This document shows positions 1 to 8,169 of a stretch of DNA of 17,730 nucleotides, piece after piece (the stretch's first letter is position 1; each line of letters begins with the position of its first letter). A program made the position numbers and the translations under genes. The notes beneath the pieces were generated by a model. The model was given only the letters and a program-made list of their open reading frames with translations, was not told the DNA's origin and did not search any database. Origin of the DNA: an uncultured Christensenella sp. Lineage in GTDB: Bacteria; Bacillota; Clostridia; Christensenellales; UBA3700. The stretch covers positions 1 to 17,730 of the forward strand of contig CAJUEA010000031.1 of assembly GCA_910584975.1 (NCBI GenBank), read 5' to 3'.

Positions 1-63
1 ATCTCTGGCTATGCTTGTTGAGTAAAGGATAAAATAAATCATTTTTAATTGTCAGCACGCTAG

Positions 64-106
64 GTTTGAGATTCTTCGACTGCACTGTGTTTCGCTCAGA
101 ATGACA
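64..106 (+). repeat. Covarying hairpin repeat, copy 1
   Basis: A 43-nt element of the form GTTT-GAG-N5-TCGA-N11-TTCG-CTC-N5'-GACA. The arms here are ATTCT (71-75) and AGAAT (98-102), which are exact reverse complements; an inner CGA/TCG pairing (77-79 with 92-94) extends the stem. It aligns without gaps to the copy at 261-303. From memory, elements of this general form (cgctcagaatgaca) are scattered between genes in many gut Clostridia assemblies; I could not search for this. Confidence 0.8.
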
Positions 107-144
107 GAAAAAGAATTGCACTTATCAAATTATGTTTGCTCTTG

Positions 145-210
145 TGTCATTTCGAGTGAATACGGGGTTCCACACAAAATAGCTTTTTGAGGTGTATAGG
201 GAGAAATCTC
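145..210 (-). repeat. Covarying hairpin repeat, copy 2 (inverted, longer loop)
   Basis: Read on the minus strand, this copy has GAG-ATTTC (210-203), a loop much longer than in the other copies, then TTCA-CTC-GAAAT-GACA (160-145). The arms ATTTC and GAAAT are again exact complements but differ in sequence from those of the other copies, while GAG, CTC and GACA are kept. It lies in opposite orientation between copies 1 and 3. Confidence 0.7.
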
Positions 211-260
211 TAATTAAGCTTGTGTTAATAAAATGTTAGCTTATTTACTCAGAACACAGA

Positions 261-303
261 GTTTGAGATGTTTCGACTTCGTTACAATTCGCTCAACATG
301 ACA
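261..303 (+). repeat. Covarying hairpin repeat, copy 3
   Basis: A 43-nt element aligning gap-free to 64-106. The arms are ATGTT (268-272) and AACAT (295-299). Compared with copy 1, two base pairs of the stem changed on both sides (T-A to G-C and C-G to T-A), so pairing was kept while sequence was not. It sits about 35 bp beyond the 3' end of nifJ and could be transcribed into the nifJ 3' tail, but it has no T-run and is not a typical terminator. Confidence 0.8.
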
Positions 304-338
304 TAAAAATAAGAATAATTAAAGGATTTTGTTTTTTG

Positions 339-3300
339 TTATTCTTTGTAGAATTCTACTAATTTACTATATTTTTTGTAGCGATGCATTGCTTGTTGAT
401 AGTTTTCTTCAAGCAGTTGTTCAAATTGTTCGGGATTTGTGCGTTTTAGGCTTGCAAATCTATTTTCACTTTTTAAAAAATCCTTGTAATCGCCTGTTGG
501 AGCCTTTGAGTCTAAAATAAATTTGTTCGTTTCAAGATTTGGATTAAATCGGAACAAATTCCAATAACCATATTGCACAGCAAGTTTTTGTTCAAGCACG
601 CAGTTGCTCATATTAATTCCGTGGCTTATACAAGGAGAGTAGGCAATGATAATTGAAACGCCATTGTGTTCTTGCGCCTCATGGAAAGCTTTTAAGCATT
701 GGTTCATATCTGCACCAAGGGCGACACTGGCAACATAAACATTTTCATAATTGATTGCCATAAGTGCCAAATCTTTTTTTGAATTCTTTTTGCCATCTTC
801 AGCAAATTTTGCTACAGCACCAATCTGTGTTGCTTTGCTTGCTTGACCACCTGTATTTGAGTATACTTCAGTATCCAAAACAAGTATGTTTATATCCTCT
901 CCACTTGCCAAAATATGATCCAATCCACCATAACCGATGTCGTATGCCCAACCATCGCCACCAATAATCCAAACACTTTTTTTGGTAATGGAGTCTTTGT
1001 CGTCTGCAATTTGCAAAAGCAGATTTTTGCATATCACATCCTCACAAGCATTTGCCATTTGTTCAATGTTATTGTATAGTATTTCGCTGTCAGTTTTCGT
1101 GGCGTTTTTGTCATCAAAAGTGGTAAGCCAATTTGTCAAAAATTCATTTTCATATCGATTTTCGACAAGTTTTTTTGCAATTTGTCGCAAATTATCTCTG
1201 CGTTTGTCTGCACCTAAACTTATGCCATAGCCAAACTCTGCATTATCCTCAAAAAGGCTGTTTGCCCATGCAGGACCTTTGCCGTCATTTGCTTTTGCAA
1301 ATGGGCAAACGGGAGCACTTCCACCATAAATTGAAGAGCAACCTGTTGCGTTGGCAATCAGCATATCTTTGCCAAAAAGAGTGCTTACAAGTTTTACATA
1401 AGGCGTTTCTCCACAGCCTGCACATGCACCAGAAAATTCAAATAGAGGCCTTGCAAAATTGCAAGCTTTAAGTTGTTTTTTGTTGATAAACTTTTGGTCA
1501 TTTTCATAGTCTTTTGCAAAATTCCAGTTTTCTTTTTGTTGTTTCTCTTCTGTTAGCAATGAGCTATATTTCAATGCTTTGTTTGGGGCAGGGCAAGTGT
1601 TTATACAGCTGCCACAACCAGTGCAGTCAAGTGGACTTATTTGAATTCTAAACAACATATCTTTTGGAATGTTGGAAGGGATTGTTTCAAAAGTTTTATG
1701 AACATTTTGGTTTGGTTCAATCAAAATCGGTCTTATGCAAGAGTGTGGACAAACAAATGCACATTGATTACATTGAATGCAGTTTTCTTTTATCCAACTA
1801 GATACTTTTGTGGATATGCCACGCTTTTCAAATTGAGTGGTAGCAGTTGGAACAATGCCGTCAGGAGCAAAATCACTGACTTTCAACTGGTCTCCGTTTC
1901 CACTAATAACTGGCACTGCAAAATTATCAAAATATTTGTTGCCTGCTTGACTTTGATTGTCAGAGCATTGTAAATTGCACCAGTCATTAGGTAGATTTAC
2001 CTCCATAAGGAAATCGGTTGCTTTGGTTATGGCATCAATATTCATATTGACAACTTGTTCACCTTTTTTTGCAAAGGTTTTTGTTGTGTAGTCTTTCATT
2101 AATTGATATGCAGTGTCATATGGCAAAATATTTGTCAATTTGAAAAAACACGCTTGCATAATTGTGTTTATCCTTGTGCCAAGTCCTAAGTTTTTTGCAA
2201 GCTCAAAAGCGTTTACAATATAAAATTTGATTTGGTTTTGAGCAAGGTAATTTTTTACATCATTTGGCATAAATTCAAAAAGTTTTTCCCCTTGCAAATC
2301 TGTGTTTAGAAGGAAAGTGCCACCTTTTTTTATCGATTGCACCATTTGATATTTGCCCAAAAAACTTGGATTGTGGCAAGCGACAAAATCAGCCTTTTCA
2401 ATGTTATAACAACTTTTTATCGGACTATCTCCAAAACGCAAATGCGAGATGGTTAGTCCACCTGACTTTTTGCTGTCATATGCAAAGTAAGCTTGAGCAT
2501 ATTTTTGAGTGTTGTCTCCAATTATTTTTATGCTGTTTTTGTTTGCACCAACCGTGCCATCCGAACCTAAGCCATAAAACTTGCAGGATATACAATCGCT
2601 TGGAGCAGTGTCAATATATTTTTCAACCATCAAGGAAGTATGCGTTATGTCATCATTAATGCCAACCGTAAAATGATTTTTGCCTTCTTCTTTCATATTG
2701 TCAAAAATGGCTTTTACCATTGACGGCGTAAATTCCTTTGAGCTTATTCCGTATCTGCCTGAAAAAACTTTTATATGGTTTTTGTTTGCCTCACAAAGTG
2801 CAGCCAGCACATCCAAATAAAGAGGTTCGCCAGTTGCCCCAACTTCCTTTGTGCGATCAAGCACAGTGATAAATTTGCAGCTTTTGGGGATGAGTGACAA
2901 AAATTCTTCTGTTGGGAAAGGGCGATAAAGGCGTATTTTTATTACGCCGACATTTTCTCCATTTCTATTAAGATAATCTGCTGTTTCAATGGCAGTTTCT
3001 CCACCACTTGCCATAATAACCACGATTTTTGAAGGGTTTTTGCAACCAAAGTAGTCGGCAAGGTTATATTTTCTGCCTGTTATTGAGTGCAATTTGTTCA
3101 TACAATCGCAAACAATTTGAGGAAGTTTTTGATAGAAAATATTTCTTGCTTCCAAGTTTTGAAAATAGCAATCGGGGTTTTGTGTCGTGCCTTTTGCAGT
3201 TGGGTTGTTTGGTGTCATTGAACGATTTCTGAAATGTGCAATCGAGTCAAAATCAACAATTTTGTCAATTTCTTTATAGTCGATGTCTTGAATTTTTTGT

Positions 3301-3836
3301 ATTTCGTGAGAGGTTCTGAATCCATCAAAAAAGTGCAAAAAAGGTATGCTGCTTTGAAGGCTAGCAAGGTGTGCCACCAATGCCATATCCATACACTCTT
3401 GAACATTTGAGGAGGCAAGCATTGCAAATCCTGTCTGCCTTGCTGACATAACATCGGAGTGGTCTCCAAAAATGCTTAATGCGTGGGTTGCAATGGTTCT
3501 TGCTGATACATGTATAACAGCAGGGAGCATTTCTCCTGCAATTTTGTACATGTTTGGTAGCATTAATAAAAGCCCTTGTGAGGATGTGAAAGTGGTGGTT
3601 AGGGCACCTGATGATAATGCTCCGTGCATGGCACCACTTGCACCACCTTCTGATTGCATTTCCGAAATTTCAAGAGTGTTGCCAAAAATGTTTTTTACTC
3701 CTTTAATCCTCATATTGTCGCAGTTCTCTGCCATTGGAGAGGATGGGGTAATTGGATAGACTGCTGCAACCTCACTCAAATAATATGCAATTTTTGCACA
3801 CGCTTCGTTTCCGTCAACTGTTATCATTTTGCTCAT
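339..3836 (-). CDS. nifJ: Pyruvate:ferredoxin (flavodoxin) oxidoreductase
   Basis: Single-chain PFOR, 1165 residues, in the usual range for the clostridial enzyme. It decarboxylates pyruvate to acetyl-CoA and CO2 and passes electrons to ferredoxin; cytoplasmic and typical of anaerobes. The N-terminal pyruvate site is present: T30 in YPITPSS and R113 in SARTIATH. The ferredoxin-like domain carries two 4Fe-4S motifs, C686/C689/C692 with C696, and C738/C741/C744 with C748. The proximal cluster ligands appear as C805, C808, C833 and C1069. The thiamine diphosphate motif is GDGWAYDIGYGG at about 960-971, followed by NTGGQ at 994-998. The start at 3836 is supported by GAGGT four bases upstream and by the family N-terminus. 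It is transcribed divergently from malQ; a TATAAT at 3869-3864 could be its -10 box, but no good -35 was found. All expected domains and ligands are present. Confidence 0.97.
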   Translation of the reverse strand: MSKMITVDGNEACAKIAYYLSEVAAVYPITPSSPMAENCDNMRIKGVKNIFGNTLEISEMQSEGGASGAMHGALSSGALTTTFTSSQGLLLMLPNMYKIAGEMLPAVIHVSARTIATHALSIFGDHSDVMSARQTGFAMLASSNVQECMDMALVAHLASLQSSIPFLHFFDGFRTSHEIQKIQDIDYKEIDKIVDFDSIAHFRNRSMTPNNPTAKGTTQNPDCYFQNLEARNIFYQKLPQIVCDCMNKLHSITGRKYNLADYFGCKNPSKIVVIMASGGETAIETADYLNRNGENVGVIKIRLYRPFPTEEFLSLIPKSCKFITVLDRTKEVGATGEPLYLDVLAALCEANKNHIKVFSGRYGISSKEFTPSMVKAIFDNMKEEGKNHFTVGINDDITHTSLMVEKYIDTAPSDCISCKFYGLGSDGTVGANKNSIKIIGDNTQKYAQAYFAYDSKKSGGLTISHLRFGDSPIKSCYNIEKADFVACHNPSFLGKYQMVQSIKKGGTFLLNTDLQGEKLFEFMPNDVKNYLAQNQIKFYIVNAFELAKNLGLGTRINTIMQACFFKLTNILPYDTAYQLMKDYTTKTFAKKGEQVVNMNIDAITKATDFLMEVNLPNDWCNLQCSDNQSQAGNKYFDNFAVPVISGNGDQLKVSDFAPDGIVPTATTQFEKRGISTKVSSWIKENCIQCNQCAFVCPHSCIRPILIEPNQNVHKTFETIPSNIPKDMLFRIQISPLDCTGCGSCINTCPAPNKALKYSSLLTEEKQQKENWNFAKDYENDQKFINKKQLKACNFARPLFEFSGACAGCGETPYVKLVSTLFGKDMLIANATGCSSIYGGSAPVCPFAKANDGKGPAWANSLFEDNAEFGYGISLGADKRRDNLRQIAKKLVENRYENEFLTNWLTTFDDKNATKTDSEILYNNIEQMANACEDVICKNLLLQIADDKDSITKKSVWIIGGDGWAYDIGYGGLDHILASGEDINILVLDTEVYSNTGGQASKATQIGAVAKFAEDGKKNSKKDLALMAINYENVYVASVALGADMNQCLKAFHEAQEHNGVSIIIAYSPCISHGINMSNCVLEQKLAVQYGYWNLFRFNPNLETNKFILDSKAPTGDYKDFLKSENRFASLKRTNPEQFEQLLEENYQQAMHRYKKYSKLVEFYKE

Positions 3837-3949
3837 ATTTACCTCGTCAATCGAATAGTTTTTATTATAATATATCTAAATTATTGCCTATACATTTTAA
3901 TATATTCTGCAAAAACGGCGTATTTGTTATGTAAAATTAAAATTGGGTA

Positions 3950-3978
3950 TTGATTTTTTTATATTTATAGGTTATAAT
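3950..3978 (+). promoter_or_regulatory. Sigma-A type promoter of malQ
   Basis: TTGATT (3950-3955), a 17-bp spacer, then TATAAT (3973-3978). Transcription would start near 3985, giving a leader of about 50 nt before the malQ start at 4036. Confidence 0.75.
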
Positions 3979-4035
3979 GAATTAATGAAACATTTTGAAA
4001 AACATTTGTGTATTTTAAGTGTTTGAGGAGAAAGT

Positions 4036-5526
4036 ATGAGAGGAAGCGGAGTTTTACTTAATATCAGCTCTTTGCCAAGCGAGTTTGGTATTGGTGGATT
4101 TGGTGAGGAAATTGTTAAATTCGCTGAATTTTTAAAGCGTGGCGATTGTAAATGGTGGCAGGTTTTGCCAATGACAACTATTGGACTTGGTGAGTCGCCT
4201 TATTCAGGTGTGTCAGCGTTTGCAGGTAATTATTTGTATATCGATCCTTTTTTGTTAAGAGATAAGGGATTCATTACATATGAGGAGTGCGACAGCTTGA
4301 AGTATTATGGCAGTCCGTATGTTGTTGACTATGAGTTTTGTTACAACCAAAAGCGTAGGGCTGTGCAAATGGCGTATAATCACATTATGGAAACTGACAC
4401 TGATGTGCTTTATACCTATGCAAATGAGCAAAGAGATTGGCTAATTGACTATGCAATTTTTATGTCATTGAAAGATTTGCATGGTGGCAAGCCTTGGTTT
4501 GAGTGGGAGGATAAGTTTAAGTATCATGACCATAGTGCTATTGGCGAATTTATGAATGAATATTCTCGCGAACTGGGATATTATATTTGCGAACAATATC
4601 TTTTCGAGCAACAATGGCAAATGCGAAAAGAGCAGATTAATCAAATGAACATTGGTATCATTGGAGATATGCCGATTTATGTTTCATATGACAGCGTGGA
4701 TGTTTGGGCAAATCCACAGTATTTCGATTTGGATGAAAACTATAAGCCTAAAAAAGTCGCTGGTGTTCCTCCTGACTATTTTTGTGCAGAGGGGCAGTTG
4801 TGGGGAAATCCACTTTATAACTATGACGAAATGAGACAAGACAATTTTAGGTGGTTTTGTAACAGAATTGAAAGAATGTTCAAACTTTATGACAAATTGA
4901 GAATTGACCATTTTAGGGCGTTTGACAGATATTGGGCTGTGGAATATGGTGCAAAAAATGCCATAGAAGGAGAATGGTGCAAAGGCATTGGAAGAGAACT
5001 TTTTGCCATTGTAAGACATAAATTTCCAAAGGCGGACATTATTGCAGAGGATTTGGGCGTCATCGATGACGGCGTAATTGATTTGCGTGAAAGAACTGGT
5101 TTCCCTGGGATGAGAGTGTTGCAGTTTGCTTTTGATAGCGAGGTCAGCCCTCATATGCCACATAATTATGAAAGAAATTGCATTGCCTACACAGGCACTC
5201 ACGACAACACCACAATTTATGGTTGGCTTGCAAGTTTGGGTGCAGATGCAAGGGCAAAGCTTTATGACTATATAGGCGAGCATAGTGATTTGGAAGGTGG
5301 TGAAAACAGCAGGCTTGTTTGGGCATGTATTCGAACAATGTTGCTTAGTGTTGCGGACATTGTTATCATTCCTTTCCAAGATTTGGCAGGTTGGGGCGAA
5401 GATACGCGTATGAATATCCCGGGAAAAGCTACTGGCAACTGGCGTCCAAGAGTAACTTATGATGCTATTGACAGAATTCGCACTGACAGATTAAGACGCT
5501 TTAATTACCTAAGCAATAGAAATTAA
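4036..5526 (+). CDS. malQ: 4-alpha-glucanotransferase (amylomaltase)
   Basis: GH77 enzyme of 496 residues, the normal bacterial length. It transfers alpha-1,4-glucan segments between maltooligosaccharides and releases glucose; cytoplasmic, in maltodextrin or glycogen use. The N-terminus GSGVLLNISSLPS and the GESPYSG motif are characteristic. The catalytic residues expected for GH77 are in place: nucleophile D291 in RIDHFRAF, acid/base E338 in IIAEDLG and transition-state stabiliser D390 in GTHDNTT. GAGGAG at 4025-4030 supports the start. The gene has its own promoter and lies only 11 bp before the SEC-C gene, so read-through is likely, although that neighbour has no obvious metabolic link. 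No glycogen phosphorylase or maltose transporter is in the window, so which alpha-glucan it serves cannot be told from here. Confidence 0.96.
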   Translation: MRGSGVLLNISSLPSEFGIGGFGEEIVKFAEFLKRGDCKWWQVLPMTTIGLGESPYSGVSAFAGNYLYIDPFLLRDKGFITYEECDSLKYYGSPYVVDYEFCYNQKRRAVQMAYNHIMETDTDVLYTYANEQRDWLIDYAIFMSLKDLHGGKPWFEWEDKFKYHDHSAIGEFMNEYSRELGYYICEQYLFEQQWQMRKEQINQMNIGIIGDMPIYVSYDSVDVWANPQYFDLDENYKPKKVAGVPPDYFCAEGQLWGNPLYNYDEMRQDNFRWFCNRIERMFKLYDKLRIDHFRAFDRYWAVEYGAKNAIEGEWCKGIGRELFAIVRHKFPKADIIAEDLGVIDDGVIDLRERTGFPGMRVLQFAFDSEVSPHMPHNYERNCIAYTGTHDNTTIYGWLASLGADARAKLYDYIGEHSDLEGGENSRLVWACIRTMLLSVADIVIIPFQDLAGWGEDTRMNIPGKATGNWRPRVTYDAIDRIRTDRLRRFNYLSNRN

Positions 5527-5537
5527 TAAGTGAGATT

Positions 5538-7322
5538 ATGGGAAAAATAGGAAGAAATGATCTTTGTCCGTGTGGCAGTGGAAAAAAGTATAAAAAATGT
5601 TGTTTAAAAAAAGAAAATGACATCATTTATAGAAAAAATATATTAAATAAATTATTTAAAAATTTTGATATTTTGTATGCAAAGCTAAAAACTAAAAATT
5701 ATGAGTGTTTGGAAAAGGCGAATATTCCTAATTATGTTGGTGCGAATTTTAGAGATGCAATGGATTTAATAGTTACTAGTAATGCTTTAAGTTTGCTTTC
5801 AAGTTTTTTTGTGTTTTTTAATTTATTAAGAGAAGATGCTGACAAATTATCAATTGTAGAAAAATTGCATACATATAGTTATCATTCAATTACTAATGCA
5901 CTTAACATTCGTAATATAATCGAATGTATTGCGATTTTAAATATGGATGACGCTGGTGATATTTTGGATGTGCAAAAAGATTTATTTGTTGAACAATATA
6001 AATTGATTGAATATTATTCATATATGAACGAAAACCAAAAAAATGAATTATCAAATCGTGAATATGAAGATTTTGTTGATCAAGAAGATTTGCTAAGAAG
6101 ATATGAAAGTGGAAAAAGAAAATTTCTAGAAGTAATAAAGTCGGAATCGAAATTAAAAAAATTATTTAGAACAAGGATTCCATTTTTATGTGATGAAAAA
6201 CAAAATTATAATACATTAATACAGAAATATTGTCCTAAAAAATATTTAAATTATTATATAGCCTTGTCGCACATTGTTCATCCTTCATATTATGGAAATT
6301 TTAAGTCAGATGAGGAATACAATGAAATTTGTTTAGAGATAATAATGGATTTGTTCGATAGATATGACAATGTTAAAGTAGGGACGGAATTTACATATTC
6401 ATTAGAGAGATATGTAATTTATAATAATGATGTATCTATAAAATATCAAAGATTAGTTGATAATCAAATTGAAATTTTATTCGAATTAGCAAGTAAATTT
6501 GAAGAAATATTTGGCAAAAACAATTATGTAGAGTTATTCATTTATGAAATCATAAATGTAATGAATGATATTAATATTGACTACTTACTTGGATATACTG
6601 AGAGTATTAAAATTAAATTTAAAGCTATTGCGGAAATGTTTGCATGCTTTAATAAAGTATATTTTGATGAATTAAAATCTAAAACTGAACACTATTATTT
6701 TAAGATGTTAAATGCTCATACTCAAATGAAAATTAATGATCGATTTAATTTTAATACAAATGAAAGTGATAACCAATTTGTTTTTGACATGTATAAAAAA
6801 GAATTTCCAAATAGCAAATTAAAAGCTGAAGTCTTCTATGAGACATTTAAAAAACAATTAGGTTTCTTAATAGATCAAAATGGGAATGTTCCAAATTTAG
6901 TAAAATTAACTAACGAATTTTTTGAAGAAGTATTTCAAAATGATACTATGTTGGTTTCTGATACACTAACTAGGAAAGAAATTAAAGTATCAAACTATTT
7001 TAAAATGTGTTATAAAGAAAGTAATAATATGTCTCATGGTAATGGATATTTGTTTTTCGCAAATTCAGGGGCTTGGAATGATTGTGACCAAATTATTAGA
7101 TTTTTTGATAATGTTCTTTATTTGATATTACAAAAAATTGAGGTAATTTTTAGGTTGTATTCAATACCACTAAATGATGAAGAAAAAGAAATAAACATTC
7201 GTGAATTTTCTGATAATAAAATTATTGCTGACAGTATGAAAAATGCTTTAGATAAAATGAAAGAATTATTATTTTCTAAGGATAAAATATTACAATCGCC
7301 GAAAATGAATAAAAATTTTTAA
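5538..7322 (+). CDS. SEC-C motif protein with duplicated C-terminal domain, function unknown
   Basis: A 594-residue protein. Residues 9-22 form a textbook SEC-C zinc motif, CPCGSGKKYKKCC, with C10, C12, C21 and C22 as ligands; the motif resembles the SecA C-terminal tail but is found in many unrelated proteins. The remainder is helical and charged, without signal peptide or membrane segment. Two halves look related. RNIIECIAIL (125-134) is followed about 115 residues later by YYIALSHIVHP (239-249). FKAIAEMFACF (361-371) is followed by YFKMCYKESNNMSHGNGY (487-504). Each half therefore has a basic-x3/4-E helix and a Y-x3-S...H element, reminiscent of DUF5677-type proteins; this assignment is tentative. 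The weak Shine-Dalgarno site is AGTGAG (5529-5534). Codon use is visibly more AT-rich (TTA, AGA, AAA, AAT) than in malQ, suggesting acquisition by transfer. The function is not known. Confidence 0.85.
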   Translation: MGKIGRNDLCPCGSGKKYKKCCLKKENDIIYRKNILNKLFKNFDILYAKLKTKNYECLEKANIPNYVGANFRDAMDLIVTSNALSLLSSFFVFFNLLREDADKLSIVEKLHTYSYHSITNALNIRNIIECIAILNMDDAGDILDVQKDLFVEQYKLIEYYSYMNENQKNELSNREYEDFVDQEDLLRRYESGKRKFLEVIKSESKLKKLFRTRIPFLCDEKQNYNTLIQKYCPKKYLNYYIALSHIVHPSYYGNFKSDEEYNEICLEIIMDLFDRYDNVKVGTEFTYSLERYVIYNNDVSIKYQRLVDNQIEILFELASKFEEIFGKNNYVELFIYEIINVMNDINIDYLLGYTESIKIKFKAIAEMFACFNKVYFDELKSKTEHYYFKMLNAHTQMKINDRFNFNTNESDNQFVFDMYKKEFPNSKLKAEVFYETFKKQLGFLIDQNGNVPNLVKLTNEFFEEVFQNDTMLVSDTLTRKEIKVSNYFKMCYKESNNMSHGNGYLFFANSGAWNDCDQIIRFFDNVLYLILQKIEVIFRLYSIPLNDEEKEINIREFSDNKIIADSMKNALDKMKELLFSKDKILQSPKMNKNF

Positions 7323-7440
7323 TTAAACAATTATAATTAAAATCTATAAATAATCAATGATTCTCAATATTGACTTTGATTATATATTTAATTAAAAATT
7401 TGTTCGTAAAACTTAAAAATATTTATAAATAAATCTTAAA

Positions 7441-7448
7441 AAAGGAGG
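7441..7448 (+). promoter_or_regulatory. Strong ribosome binding site of the NPNN microprotein
   Basis: AAAGGAGG ends 8 bases before the ATG at 7457. It is one of the best Shine-Dalgarno matches in the window and is the main evidence that the short reading frame after it is translated. Confidence 0.8.
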
Positions 7449-7456
7449 TATTAGTT

Positions 7457-7636
7457 ATGGGCAAAGGGCATGGAGTTTCTGGTAAGACACATTCTGCATC
7501 GCAATTAAATAATTATGCTAATCAAAATAACCCAAATAATAGTGCTTATAGGGCAAATGCAAATAATCATTCTAATCAGTGTAATCCAAATAATTCTGCT
7601 TATTCAAGTAGTAGAAGTAATAGTAAATCGAAGTAG
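7457..7636 (+). CDS. Asn-rich NPNN-repeat microprotein, function unknown
   Basis: A 59-residue reading frame beginning MGKGHGVSGKTHS and rich in Asn and Ser. It contains two copies of an 18-residue unit: NNYANQNNPNNSAY (18-31) and NNHSNQCNPNNSAY (36-49). The tail is Ser/Arg/Lys-rich. It has no signal peptide or membrane segment and is probably unstructured or very small. I recall short proteins of this kind (KGHGVxGKTH start, ANQxNPNN repeats) being scattered through Firmicutes, sometimes under misleading names, but I could not check this. A near-perfect Shine-Dalgarno site supports translation. It lies between the SEC-C gene and the phosphopantetheinyl transferase, 80 bp before the latter and with no terminator in between. 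Function unknown. Confidence 0.8.
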   Translation: MGKGHGVSGKTHSASQLNNYANQNNPNNSAYRANANNHSNQCNPNNSAYSSSRSNSKSK

Positions 7637-7681
7637 AATAAAAACTAAGTTAGTGAATAATTAACATTTTTTTTAAAGTGG

Positions 7682-7710
7682 TTGATTTTAAATTAAAAAG
7701 TTGGTATAAT
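7682..7710 (+). promoter_or_regulatory. Promoter placing transcription start at the PPTase ATG
   Basis: TTGATT (7682-7687), 17-bp spacer, TATAAT (7705-7710); the hexamers and spacing are the same as those of the malQ promoter. The ATG at 7717 begins seven bases after the -10 box, where transcription normally starts. No Shine-Dalgarno sequence precedes it, so the mRNA is predicted to be leaderless. Confidence 0.7.
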
Positions 7711-7716
7711 AAGCAT

Positions 7717-8157
7717 ATGGTTATTTTTACTTATAGAAATTACAATGGTAATAGCAAGGCGTTGGCAGAAATTTGTCTTAAGCAAATGCTGCATCGTGAT
7801 GTTTATTTATCTTATTATGGCAACGGAAAGCCTTTTGTTGTTGATGAGAATTTTTTTGTGTCTATTTCACATACTTATAAAGATATAGTTATTGCTATTT
7901 CGGAAAAAGAGGTTGGGATTGATATTGAATACAAAAAATCTCGACATTATCAAAATATAGCAGATAATATGCTCAAAAAAGACATAAAAGACATTGACGA
8001 ATTTTACAAGGAATGGACTAAGCACGAGGCACAATATAAGCATGGTGGCGAAAATGGTGAATTTGCTTATTTTAATATTTTTGAAGATACTCAAGTGACA
8101 ATTTTTAGCGAAGATACTGAGTATAAGTTTGTACCAATGGAATCATTTATTGAATAA
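7717..8157 (+). CDS. 4'-phosphopantetheinyl transferase, short Sfp type
   Basis: Moves the phosphopantetheine arm from CoA to a serine of a carrier protein, turning apo-ACP into holo-ACP. From the ATG at 7717 the protein has 146 residues, shorter than Sfp (about 220). The Sfp-type motifs are in order: YGNGKPFV (34-41), SISHTY (49-54), VGIDIEY (66-72; metal ligands D69 and E71) and WTKHEAQYK (100-108; E104, K108). The position before E104, often Lys in Sfp enzymes, is His, while K102 fits the W-T-R/K-x-E-A variant. An in-frame GTG at 7678 is a possible alternative start, but it lies upstream of the promoter and lacks a Shine-Dalgarno site, and the residues it would add match nothing known. The acyl carrier protein follows after 12 bp and is the likely substrate. 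Confidence 0.87.
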   Translation: MVIFTYRNYNGNSKALAEICLKQMLHRDVYLSYYGNGKPFVVDENFFVSISHTYKDIVIAISEKEVGIDIEYKKSRHYQNIADNMLKKDIKDIDEFYKEWTKHEAQYKHGGENGEFAYFNIFEDTQVTIFSEDTEYKFVPMESFIE

Positions 8158-8169
8158 TGGAGGTTATTT

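Noticed and set aside
3864..3869. TATAAT on the minus strand as a nifJ -10 box
   Set aside because: The spacing to the ATG is fine, but no acceptable -35 lies 16-18 bp upstream, so it is not listed as a promoter.
329..3953. Many plus-strand open frames of 60-112 codons opposite nifJ, and a minus-strand frame of 84 codons inside it
   Set aside because: They lie opposite or within a full-length, motif-complete PFOR gene, lack ribosome binding sites and show no recognisable domains; they follow from codon structure of the real gene.
4684..5379. Minus-strand open frame of 231 codons inside malQ
   Set aside because: It is antisense to the catalytic core of a conserved GH77 enzyme; the translation is His/Cys-rich and without family resemblance, typical of an antisense shadow.
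7428..7443. The 16-mer AATAAATCTTAAAAAA also found at 15721-15736
   Set aside because: Low-complexity AT sequence; the flanks do not match and no larger repeat unit exists.
7678..7716. GTG at 7678 as the start of the phosphopantetheinyl transferase
   Set aside because: There is no Shine-Dalgarno site, it lies upstream of a strong -35/-10 pair, and the 13 extra residues match nothing in the family.
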